Assembly: GCA_905235495.1 (NCBI GenBank)
Contig: CAJOMK010000048.1
Location: 1 to 8,194 of the forward strand
Direction: 5' to 3'
DNA length: 8,194 bases
Source: an uncultured Methanobrevibacter sp.
GTDB lineage: Archaea; Methanobacteriota; Methanobacteria; Methanobacteriales; Methanobacteriaceae
Program-made: the position numbers and the translations under genes
Part shown: in pieces, positions 1 through 5,815 of the stretch
Layout: the number at the start of each line of letters is the position of its first letter
Position numbering within the stretch: the first letter of the stretch is position 1
Notes under the pieces: generated by a model
Told to the model about the DNA's origin: nothing
Seen by the model: only the letters and a program-made list of their open reading frames with translations
Databases searched by the model: none

Positions 1-882
1 TCTTCCGCAACCTTTTGTATTAGCCGGAATTATGGTACCGTTCCATGCTTTAACGAATTGTTTAGCATTATATTCCCTATTTGCATCATTGTATTGTGGT
101 CGAGAATCCAAATAGGAATATGTGCTTGCAACTTTGGTTTCTGTGTAATTGTTACCATAAACAAGTACTGGAGAACCGGAAGGATATTTAATTGAGTAAT
201 CGTAAGCTTCTGGGAAATGTCCCCTAAGCATATCTGGAGAAATGTAGGTTCTGTTGTCATTAATGCCTGCTACACAGTATTCTAGGGTATATTTAGAACC
301 TTGTCCATAATGGTTGTACCAGTATTTTAATGTTTCAGCATTAACCACATCACCAGGAACTGTATCATTGCCCATAGTTTTTGGGTCTATATGACCAACA
401 GTTTGGTTGGTTCTATTGTTGATGACATCAATTCCATTAGGAACAATTTTTGCTTGTAGATAAGGGCTGTTATATCCCCATACAAACTCTGCAGGAGGAA
501 TTACTGTAATTTGGTTTTCATCCACTCTAACATATCCGGGACCTTCAAATTCATCAACAATACCCTCATTACTGACATTTCCAGATAGGATTTTTGATGA
601 TGGAGTTGAAACAGCACCTGTAGCTATTGTAAAAAATGCATCAGCGAATTCTCTATTTCCTACCTGTTCAGATACTGATTCTAGGTTTGCTACAATAGGA
701 TATTTGTTAATCTTATTCTTATCGATAATATTATCTCCTGCAAATACTGTAGTACCATTATCATATTTTGAAATTTCATCCATATTTTGATTGTGGGTTG
801 TAATAGTTGCCATGGAGATAGGTACTAAAACGATAATTATTGCTATTAAAGCAATAAATATCTTAAATGAATTTCTTTTCAT
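1..882 (-). CDS. Secreted or surface-anchored protein of unknown function, 3' end beyond window
   Basis: The frame is open from an ATG at 882 to the window edge (294 codons, no stop), so the C-terminus is missing. Residues 1-25 form a signal peptide or anchor: basic MKR start, hydrophobic stretch about 8-23, and a plausible cleavage after SMA (25). The rest is polar, with eight N-glycosylation sequons (N42, N102, N156, N159, N172, N210, N245, N281) and two cysteines (C203, C292), as expected of an exported archaeal protein. I recognise no enzymatic domain in the visible part; an adhesin-like or wall-associated role is only inference. It lies 111 bp downstream of the Mur ligase gene on the same strand, so the two may share a transcript. 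The start is uncertain: the ATG has no ribosome binding site close by, while GGGAGTG at 906-912 is spaced better for an in-frame ATT at 898-900. Confidence 0.8.
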   Translation of the reverse strand, partial: MKRNSFKIFIALIAIIIVLVPISMATITTHNQNMDEISKYDNGTTVFAGDNIIDKNKINKYPIVANLESVSEQVGNREFADAFFTIATGAVSTPSSKILSGNVSNEGIVDEFEGPGYVRVDENQITVIPPAEFVWGYNSPYLQAKIVPNGIDVINNRTNQTVGHIDPKTMGNDTVPGDVVNAETLKYWYNHYGQGSKYTLEYCVAGINDNRTYISPDMLRGHFPEAYDYSIKYPSGSPVLVYGNNYTETKVASTYSYLDSRPQYNDANREYNAKQFVKAWNGTIIPANTKGCGR

Positions 883-905
883 TAAACTATCTGAACTAAT
901 ACTTA

Positions 906-912
906 CACTCCC
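906..912 (-). promoter_or_regulatory. Misplaced Shine-Dalgarno-like GGGAGTG ahead of the surface protein gene
   Basis: GGGAGTG on the minus strand partly matches the 16S-complementary GGAGGTGATC. It is 23 nt from the ATG at 882, too far for normal use, but only 5 nt from an in-frame ATT at 898-900. No ATG, GTG or TTG lies in frame between the site and the ATG, and the frame closes at a TAA a few codons further upstream. Confidence 0.35.
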
Positions 913-993
913 TTTTTTGCATTTTATTTAATTATTTGATAAATATCATTTGTTTATTTTTAATTTAATTATTATTCAATCCATAATTTGTTT

Positions 994-2295
994 TTACTTA
1001 TTACAATAATCGCAAATCTGCCTTAATCTCTCCTGTATTTTTATGATTGTTTCTTGTCCATTTCCACCGATTAAAATAGCCGGATCATGTGAGAACTCAG
1101 CTACAAAGGCAATAATTTCATCAAGATTATTTGCTATTTCTACTCTTCCATTATAATCTAAACTATTTAATCTATATTTCGCTTGATCGAATGTATCCTC
1201 TAATCCTGGGAAGATAATTATTGCTTCAGGATTGGCATTAACAACTTCATTTAGAATATCGAACCTGTGATTTTCATTATGTCTTGGAGTTCCTATAAAG
1301 ATTGCTGTGAAATCAACCTCTTCCAATAAAGGTTTAATTGCATCTGAATTATCAGATTTTCCGATATAAATTTCACAATCATTCAATTTCAATACTTCCA
1401 GACGGCCTTTAACCGGTTCGAACCTTTCTAAAGTATTTTTAATTATATTTTCATCAATTTCAAAAGTATTTTCATCAATGTATTTAGCAACTGTTTCACT
1501 AAGCCCTGCATTTAACTTGTTGAATCTGCCGAAAAGACTCAAATCATAATTTGTTTCATCATATTCAATTGCAAGTTTGGAAACTTCCTCAAATTCATCT
1601 TTAAACTCTTGATTTTCATTGATGAAGATTGTTTTATCCTTAAAGAATTCTTTAAGGGAGTTTTTATACCATTCCATAGAACCATGGACATTCATATGGT
1701 CATTGCCCATATTGGTCAAAGCAATCAAATCAAAGTCGAAGCAATAACTGCAGAAACCTACTGTCATATCACAAACTTCAACAAGCAAGACATCATATTC
1801 ATTTGGGTCCGCTTCAAGAATAAGGTCATAGTAACCTTCAAATCCACCTCCAGCATTACCTCCAACCAATACATTTTTACCTGCATTTTCAAGGATTTCC
1901 TTAATCATTGTAACTGTAGTGGTTTTCCCATTGGTTCCTGTAACGCCAATTGTAAACATATCTCTATGATCTGATTTCACATCACAAAGAAGCTTGCCTG
2001 TGTTTTTATAATGTTCTGCAAGTTTGCTCCCCCAAATACTTGGGCTTAAAACTACTGCATCAGAAGAATCTACCTTTTCTTGGTCATTGAATCCCAAATC
2101 AATGGACAATTTTTCTCTAGAAAAACTAACATTATCTTTTAGAAGGGATGTATCAAGACCTCGAAGGGAAATTGATAAATCATTAAGATTTATATTGATA
2201 TTTAAATCTGTGGCATAAACTTCCCAATCATGTTTTAATAAGGAATTTATAGCCTTTTTGCCTTCTACACCTAAACCAATAACAGTAGCTTTCAT
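994..2295 (-). CDS. Mur ligase family protein, probably pseudomurein peptide ligase
   Basis: This 433-residue protein is an ATP-dependent amide ligase of the MurC/D/E/F superfamily, which activates a carboxylate as acyl phosphate and joins it to an amine in the cytoplasm. Residues 1-105 are a Rossmann-like domain (GLGVEG at 7-12, SPSI at 84-87, as in MurD). The central ATPase has the P-loop GVTGTNGKTTT (117-127) and a TNMGNDH block (194-200). LFGRFNKLNAG (254-264) and PVKGRLEV (294-301) mark the run into the C-terminal domain, and GGNGQET (410-416) resembles the MurE GKGHE motif. In Methanobacteriales such proteins are expected to add amino acids to the pseudomurein peptide; which step this one performs cannot be read from sequence. 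The ATG at 2295 has a GTGA ribosome binding site 4 nt upstream. The downstream surface protein supports a cell-wall setting. Other ATP-dependent ligations by this superfamily, such as CfbE in F430 synthesis, are a less likely alternative. Confidence 0.85.
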   Translation of the reverse strand: MKATVIGLGVEGKKAINSLLKHDWEVYATDLNININLNDLSISLRGLDTSLLKDNVSFSREKLSIDLGFNDQEKVDSSDAVVLSPSIWGSKLAEHYKNTGKLLCDVKSDHRDMFTIGVTGTNGKTTTVTMIKEILENAGKNVLVGGNAGGGFEGYYDLILEADPNEYDVLLVEVCDMTVGFCSYCFDFDLIALTNMGNDHMNVHGSMEWYKNSLKEFFKDKTIFINENQEFKDEFEEVSKLAIEYDETNYDLSLFGRFNKLNAGLSETVAKYIDENTFEIDENIIKNTLERFEPVKGRLEVLKLNDCEIYIGKSDNSDAIKPLLEEVDFTAIFIGTPRHNENHRFDILNEVVNANPEAIIIFPGLEDTFDQAKYRLNSLDYNGRVEIANNLDEIIAFVAEFSHDPAILIGGNGQETIIKIQERLRQICDYCNK

Positions 2296-2397
2296 GATTT
2301 CACTTTTGAATTTGAATTAATTTATCTGGTAAAATTTATTAATTTATAAAAAAATGATAAATCTTAAGAAAAAAAGATAAAAAACACTTATTTAACT

Positions 2398-2409
2398 TTT
2401 ATATATAAA
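2398..2409 (-). promoter_or_regulatory. Candidate TATA box for the Mur ligase gene
   Basis: TTTATATATAAA fits the archaeal box A. Initiation about 25 nt downstream would give an 80-nt leader to the ATG at 2295. A second box, TTTATAAATT (minus strand of 2341-2350), would give a leader of about 25 nt and is an equally good choice. The local DNA is so AT-rich that chance matches are frequent. Confidence 0.4.
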
Positions 2410-2562
2410 ATAATCTATTAATCTATTATATATGTATATATCTCTATTTTTTTATTAATAAAAGTTAGTATATTTTAGAATTAATATATGAATTTGAGAT
2501 TAAAATAAAAATTATTTTAGATAATACAAGTAAAATATTAATAAAAAAATGTGATAATTTTG

Positions 2563-2593
2563 TAAAATAAGTAAATTTTATAAAATAAGTAAA
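2563..2593. repeat. 13-bp direct repeat pair in the intergenic region
   Basis: TAAAATAAGTAAA occurs at 2563-2575 and again at 2581-2593, start to start 18 bp. A partial echo (AAGTAAAA) follows at 2589-2600. The sequence is low-complexity, so this may be slippage rather than a binding site. Confidence 0.5.
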
Positions 2594-2611
2594 AAGTAAA
2601 ATTACTAAGAA

Positions 2612-2643
2612 TAGTTAAAAAAGAAAAGAATTAAAGAGAAAAT
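2612..2643 (-). terminator. T-rich terminator region after xthA
   Basis: Directly after the exonuclease stop codon the minus strand reads TTCTCTTTAATTCTTTTC and then a run of six T. Archaeal RNA polymerase terminates at T-rich non-template tracts without needing a hairpin, and no hairpin is visible here. Confidence 0.4.
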
Positions 2644-3396
2644 TTAAAAGTCTAAAATTAACTCAATTGGAGAGTGTTTTGAACTTTTAATTTCATCTAA
2701 AATTGTGCATGATTTGACTTTGTCGCTTAATGATTTTGAAACAAAGAAATAATCTAAACGTAATCCTTCATTTGTATCACGTGCTTCTTGGTTTTTAAAG
2801 GAAGTGTATTGTCCTGCCTCTTTGTTGAATAATCTGAAAGCGTCAACATAACCTAAAGATTCTAATTTATCCAATATTTCCCTTTCCTCATCTGTAAATG
2901 TAACTTTGATATCCAAATCAGAAATGTCATCTTCATTATGAGCAATATTAAAGTCACCTGCAATAATTATATTCTTATCCTTAACTAATTTAGCAAAGGA
3001 TAAAAAGTTATTAAGAAAATCAAGCTTTTCATTTAATTTAGCTTTACTGCCAGTTCCTGCAGGAGCATAAATATGAATTAAATAGAGATTATCATAATTT
3101 AAGATAGATGCTCTTCCTAATGCATCATCAGATTCAATGAAGAATCTTCTAACTACACAAGGTTTTTCTTTGGTAAAGGTAGCTAATCCACCAGTTCTAG
3201 CACTTTCTCCTTTTAAGAAATAATATTCGTATCCACTGTTTTCCAAGAATTTCTTATCCATTTTTTCATAAGATGTTTTTGTTTCTTGGAAGAGAATCAT
3301 ATCTGGTTCTTTTTCCAAAATAGAGTCTACATCCTTATTTTTTATACGAGTTCTGATACCATTTGCATTCCATGAAATTAACTTTAATTCACTCAT
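2644..3396 (-). CDS. xthA: Exodeoxyribonuclease III / AP endonuclease (ExoIII-APE1 family)
   Basis: This 250-residue Mg-dependent phosphodiesterase should cut DNA at abasic sites in base excision repair and may have 3'-5' exonuclease activity. The Methanothermobacter homologue Mth212 also nicks at uracil in DNA, so that activity is possible here. The fold's signature blocks appear in order: SWNANG (8-13), FQETKT (36-41, metal-binding E38), IYAPAG (109-114, Y110), GDFNIAH (147-153, D148 and N150), GLRLDYFF (211-218, D215) and SSKHSP (238-243, catalytic H241). The family's SDH triplet reads SKH here, with K240 replacing a highly conserved Asp. Length is close to the usual 250-270. The ATG at 3396 has AGGA (3406-3409) 9 nt upstream. 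The gene is divergent from the DUF169 gene and appears to be transcribed alone. Confidence 0.93.
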   Translation of the reverse strand: MSELKLISWNANGIRTRIKNKDVDSILEKEPDMILFQETKTSYEKMDKKFLENSGYEYYFLKGESARTGGLATFTKEKPCVVRRFFIESDDALGRASILNYDNLYLIHIYAPAGTGSKAKLNEKLDFLNNFLSFAKLVKDKNIIIAGDFNIAHNEDDISDLDIKVTFTDEEREILDKLESLGYVDAFRLFNKEAGQYTSFKNQEARDTNEGLRLDYFFVSKSLSDKVKSCTILDEIKSSKHSPIELILDF

Positions 3397-3433
3397 TATT
3401 TTGCTTCCTAAAACTAAATAAAATTAAAAATAA

Positions 3434-3497
3434 AATATAAATTATTGATAGTTAAATTTAATTAACAATATAATTTTAAATTTTAAATAATATAAAC
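3434..3497 (-). promoter_or_regulatory. Candidate promoter region of xthA
   Basis: Two TATA-like boxes read toward the exonuclease gene: TTTATATT (minus strand of 3434-3441) and GTTTATATTA (minus strand of 3488-3497). The first would leave a leader of only about 15 nt and the second about 70 nt. The sequence alone does not decide between them. Confidence 0.35.
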
Positions 3498-3565
3498 TTA
3501 TTGTAGCATAGATAAAAAATTTTATACTTTTTTAAGGGTTTTTGTATTTTATCTTAATAATCATA

Positions 3566-3581
3566 ATGAATAATAATTCAT
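3566..3581. repeat. Inverted repeat just upstream of the DUF169 TATA box
   Basis: ATGAAT-AATA-ATTCAT is a perfect 6-bp inverted repeat with a 4-bp spacer. It ends 5 bp before the TATA box at 3586, where archaeal activators or repressors often bind. It could be an operator, but chance is not excluded in such AT-rich DNA. Confidence 0.35.
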
Positions 3582-3585
3582 AACA

Positions 3586-3597
3586 TTAATATATAAT
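3586..3597 (+). promoter_or_regulatory. TATA box of the DUF169 gene
   Basis: TTAATATATAAT lies 58 bp before the chosen ATG (3656). Initiation about 25 nt downstream of its centre puts the transcript start near 3617 and gives a leader of about 40 nt that contains the GGTGAT ribosome binding site. Confidence 0.55.
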
Positions 3598-3620
3598 CAT
3601 TGAGATATTAATTATTAACT

Positions 3621-3640
3621 TTAAATTTTTTAAAATTTAA
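3621..3640. repeat. Perfect 9-bp inverted repeat in the DUF169 leader
   Basis: TTAAATTTT at 3621-3629 and AAAATTTAA at 3632-3640 are exact inverted copies separated by TT. The arms fall near the predicted transcript start, ahead of the ribosome binding site. A 2-nt loop makes an RNA hairpin strained, so a dimeric regulator site on DNA is the more plausible reading, if it has any function. Confidence 0.4.
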
Positions 3641-3645
3641 TACAT

Positions 3646-3651
3646 GGTGAT
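3646..3651 (+). promoter_or_regulatory. Strong ribosome binding site GGTGAT that fixes the DUF169 start
   Basis: GGTGAT is an exact match to the complement of the archaeal 16S rRNA 3' end, with a 4-nt spacer to the ATG at 3656. It overlaps an in-frame ATG at 3644, so that upstream ATG would have to be translated through the ribosome binding site and is very unlikely to be the start. Confidence 0.85.
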
Positions 3652-3655
3652 TATT

Positions 3656-4333
3656 ATGGATTATGCTAAAGAAGACAATCTTAAAACCGCTGAAGCATTA
3701 AAAGAAAAGCTTAATTTAACCAGACTTCCTGTTGCAATTAAATTTTTCAATGATTTAGATGAAATTCCTGAAGGAGTTGAAAAAATAGATGAACCCCTTA
3801 GACATTGTGAAATGGTTACAAAAGCAGCTGATGGCGCTATGTTCTATTCAACTGCTGCAGAACAAAAATGTAAAGGCGGATCAAGTGCTATGGGATTGGA
3901 ACCACTTCCTCCTAAGATTGCATCCGGTGAATTCTACTACAAATTAGGAAGATTCGATAGTGTCAAGACTGCTAAATCTGTAATAGACAATATACCAAGA
4001 AAAGATGACCAAAGCTTAGGAATCATCTATGCACCTCTTGAAAAGGTAGATTTCGTACCTGATGTAGTGGTTGTAATTACACTTCCTAAATTCGGCATGG
4101 ACATTGCTCAAGGAATTGTATACAATCATGGTGGTAAAGTTGAATCAAGCTGTGCAGGTATACAATCATTATGTGCAGATGCTGTAAGTGCCCCATATGT
4201 AACAAATAAGGTCAATACTACTTTAGCATGCAATGGTTCCAGAGCTTATGCAGGAATTGTAGATGATGAAATTATCATTGGTTTACCTTGTGATAGTCTT
4301 AAACCATTATTAGATGCATTTGAAAATATATGA
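3656..4333 (+). CDS. DUF169 family protein (COG2043), function unknown
   Basis: The protein has 225 residues from the ATG at 3656. Its order of blocks matches the DUF169 family, common in methanogens and other anaerobes: LPVAIKF (24-30), a basic and Cys stretch RHCEMV (49-54), KCKGGSSAMGL (71-81), GIIYAPL (122-128), PDVVVVI (135-141), a Cys-rich SSCAGIQSLCAD (164-175) and LACNGSR (190-196). The six cysteines (51, 72, 166, 173, 192, 212) are candidates for metal or Fe-S binding, but this is inference and no activity is established for the family to my knowledge. There is no signal peptide or membrane segment, so it should be cytoplasmic. It has its own promoter and ribosome binding site upstream and a hairpin terminator downstream, so it forms a single-gene transcription unit. 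The neighbours on both sides are on the opposite strand and give no functional clue. Confidence 0.88.
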   Translation: MDYAKEDNLKTAEALKEKLNLTRLPVAIKFFNDLDEIPEGVEKIDEPLRHCEMVTKAADGAMFYSTAAEQKCKGGSSAMGLEPLPPKIASGEFYYKLGRFDSVKTAKSVIDNIPRKDDQSLGIIYAPLEKVDFVPDVVVVITLPKFGMDIAQGIVYNHGGKVESSCAGIQSLCADAVSAPYVTNKVNTTLACNGSRAYAGIVDDEIIIGLPCDSLKPLLDAFENI

Positions 4334-4351
4334 TTTATACTTTATACAATT

Positions 4352-4384
4352 TAGTTATAAGAAATTATAACTACCTTTTTTTTT
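4352..4384 (+). terminator. Hairpin plus T-tract terminator of the DUF169 gene
   Basis: A perfect 9-bp stem (TAGTTATAA at 4352-4360 with TTATAACTA at 4365-4373) closes a GAAA tetraloop and is followed by CC and nine T (4376-4384). It starts 18 bp after the DUF169 stop and sits between two convergent genes. On the other strand the hairpin is not followed by T, so it should work mainly for the plus-strand gene. Confidence 0.75.
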
Positions 4385-4389
4385 ATTAT

Positions 4390-5727
4390 TTAAGGAATTG
4401 TAAACACCTGTTTATTTTCTGTTTCTTCACTTTTTTTCTTATTGCAAAATGTTCTAAAATCACATGCAGTGCAAGTTCTCTCTTCTGCATCCGCTTTCCA
4501 TGCTTCCTTAATTGAAAATCCATTCATTTCCTTTACTAAAGATGATTCTATATCACTTACAACCTTATCAAATTCATTTAATGAATCATTCATCAAGTCA
4601 TCATCTATATTGATTATCCTAATTGATCTATCCATCTTAAACTTATCTGATAAATCTCTGTGAATTGCCAAATCATCATCTTCATTCCAATTCTTTATGA
4701 GTTCCCAATCCTCTAAAGAGATAGAATGAATGGAAATGTCTGTTTCATTGTTGATTAAATCCTCTTTGATTGCTTTTAAGTCGTCATTTGAAGGAACTAA
4801 TTCATTTAAATAAAAGATTATGCCCACTACTGGCTTTTCAGAATCCTCTTGCTTTCTTCTAAGCCAAGCATATGTCAAAATTTGCCATTCATGTTGAATC
4901 CAAGCTTTATATTTCAAATATTCTTCTGAATCATTCAGATTTCCATTGACCATCATGGATTGGATATTGGTAAACTCTTCATTGTTAGGTGCACTAGGTC
5001 TTCTCATCCCCTTATAATCAATGATTATTTCATATTCATTTAATTCATCATCCAACAGTTTTTTAAATTCCTTATTCTTAGAGAGGTAATTCAAAATCTT
5101 ATTATCATCATTTATCTCATGATTATCCTCATTCTCATTAGCATTATTATTGAAATATAAATCCAACGTATCCTGAAATGACTTTTGATTGATTCTTTGT
5201 GATTCCTTTTCTATCTTCATTGAGCTTAAAACATCAACGACACCATTGATGGAATAATAGTCCGACCTTGCATTTTCATCATTCAAATCCCTTAAACCTT
5301 TAATCAATACTTCAGTATCTTCGATTAATGGGAATAAATGAGCTCCCCAAAGATTGATTGACCTTTCTAATCTTGCACTGTAAATATTATCATTAGGGCC
5401 ATAATTATTTTGATATTCTATTGGAGGATTTAAACCTTTAACCTTTAATCTGCTTGTAATCAGTTCTTCAATTGGATGTATCTCCTTTTCCCAATCCCAA
5501 GGAAATTCTAAACTTTTATCTTCAGGACATCTTTCCCATCTTAAATAAGCCTCTTCCAATGCTCCATGAATAAATTCACCAAACCATAATTGCACAGGCA
5601 TTGAAGGCGGAAGATTTCCCTTATTTTGATAACGGTATTGTAGATTACAAGTTAAAAATGATAATAAATCACCAGTTAAGCTATATTCCGGTATGACATA
5701 CTCTTTGGATCTTGTTGAAAGCTTCAT
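4390..5727 (-). CDS. PD-(D/E)XK nuclease with Fe-S cluster cysteines (RecB/AddB/Cas4-like)
   Basis: A 445-residue stand-alone nuclease of the RecB superfamily, expected to cut DNA with divalent metal during end processing. Core motifs appear in order: GEFIHGALEEAY (50-61, metal-binding H54), INGVVDVL (160-167, D165), IIIDYKG (234-240, D237 and K239) and the QxxxY motif (Q282, Y286). One cysteine near the N-terminus (C27) and CTACDFRTFC at the C-terminus (C419, C422, C428) give the C...CxxCx5C arrangement that holds a 4Fe-4S cluster in AddB, Dna2 and Cas4. It is longer than Cas4 and has an extra acidic, Asn-rich segment (about 171-232) between core motifs. The start is firm: GGTG (5733-5736) lies 5 nt before the ATG. 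It follows the helicase gene on the same strand after an 88-bp gap with its own TATA box, so the two probably act together. Cas4 is unlikely because no CRISPR genes are near. Confidence 0.85.
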   Translation of the reverse strand: MKLSTRSKEYVIPEYSLTGDLLSFLTCNLQYRYQNKGNLPPSMPVQLWFGEFIHGALEEAYLRWERCPEDKSLEFPWDWEKEIHPIEELITSRLKVKGLNPPIEYQNNYGPNDNIYSARLERSINLWGAHLFPLIEDTEVLIKGLRDLNDENARSDYYSINGVVDVLSSMKIEKESQRINQKSFQDTLDLYFNNNANENEDNHEINDDNKILNYLSKNKEFKKLLDDELNEYEIIIDYKGMRRPSAPNNEEFTNIQSMMVNGNLNDSEEYLKYKAWIQHEWQILTYAWLRRKQEDSEKPVVGIIFYLNELVPSNDDLKAIKEDLINNETDISIHSISLEDWELIKNWNEDDDLAIHRDLSDKFKMDRSIRIINIDDDLMNDSLNEFDKVVSDIESSLVKEMNGFSIKEAWKADAEERTCTACDFRTFCNKKKSEETENKQVFTIP

Positions 5728-5732
5728 TTTTA

Positions 5733-5736
5733 CACC
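5733..5736 (-). promoter_or_regulatory. Ribosome binding site of the nuclease gene
   Basis: GGTG on the minus strand, 5 nt before the ATG at 5727, is the same core motif as in front of the DUF169 gene and supports this start codon. Confidence 0.7.
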
Positions 5737-5772
5737 AATTATAAAAACATTATCTATTAATTTAATCCCAAA

Positions 5773-5783
5773 ATTTATATAAA
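5773..5783 (-). promoter_or_regulatory. TATA box of the nuclease gene
   Basis: TTTATATAAAT on the minus strand is a near-ideal archaeal box A. Initiation about 25 nt downstream, near 5752, gives a 25-nt leader that contains the GGTG site. It sits in the gap after the helicase stop, so the nuclease can be transcribed independently even if read-through from the helicase also occurs. Confidence 0.55.
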
Positions 5784-5815
5784 GTTTAATATATTTTACT
5801 TAAAATAACGATGAA

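Larger units (their letters stand above)
2296..2643. other. 348-bp AT-rich intergenic region between xthA and the Mur ligase gene
   Basis: No credible ORF and no GC-rich island that would suggest a structured RNA. It holds a T-rich tail after the exonuclease gene (minus-strand sense), a 13-bp direct repeat at 2563-2593, and at least two TATA-like boxes reading toward the Mur ligase gene (2398-2409 and about 2341-2350). It is therefore best read as a terminator plus a promoter region. Confidence 0.6.

Noticed and set aside
30..260. Short minus-strand open frame at the left edge
   Set aside because: It is a shifted frame of the surface protein, whose longer frame has a signal peptide and runs through the same bases.
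937..948. TGATA-AA-TATCA inverted repeat upstream of the surface protein gene
   Set aside because: Five-base AT-rich arms are expected by chance in this intergenic composition.
1609..1974. Plus-strand open frame opposite the Mur ligase
   Set aside because: It lies wholly antisense to the P-loop and DH-motif region of a clear enzyme gene and has no recognisable product.
994..2295. Mur ligase as CfbE of coenzyme F430 synthesis
   Set aside because: The MurD-like Rossmann N-terminus and the surface-protein neighbour fit wall synthesis better, and no other cfb gene is present; it is not formally excluded.
3644..3646. ATG at 3644 as the DUF169 start
   Set aside because: It overlaps the GGTGAT ribosome binding site that is ideally spaced for the ATG at 3656.
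4330..4515. Plus-strand open frame overlapping the DUF169 stop by ATGA
   Set aside because: It runs through the hairpin terminator and then antisense to the nuclease C-terminus; the overlap is accidental.
4390..5727. Nuclease as a CRISPR Cas4
   Set aside because: The Fe-S cysteine pattern is shared with Cas4, but the protein is about twice as long and there are no repeats or cas genes in the window.
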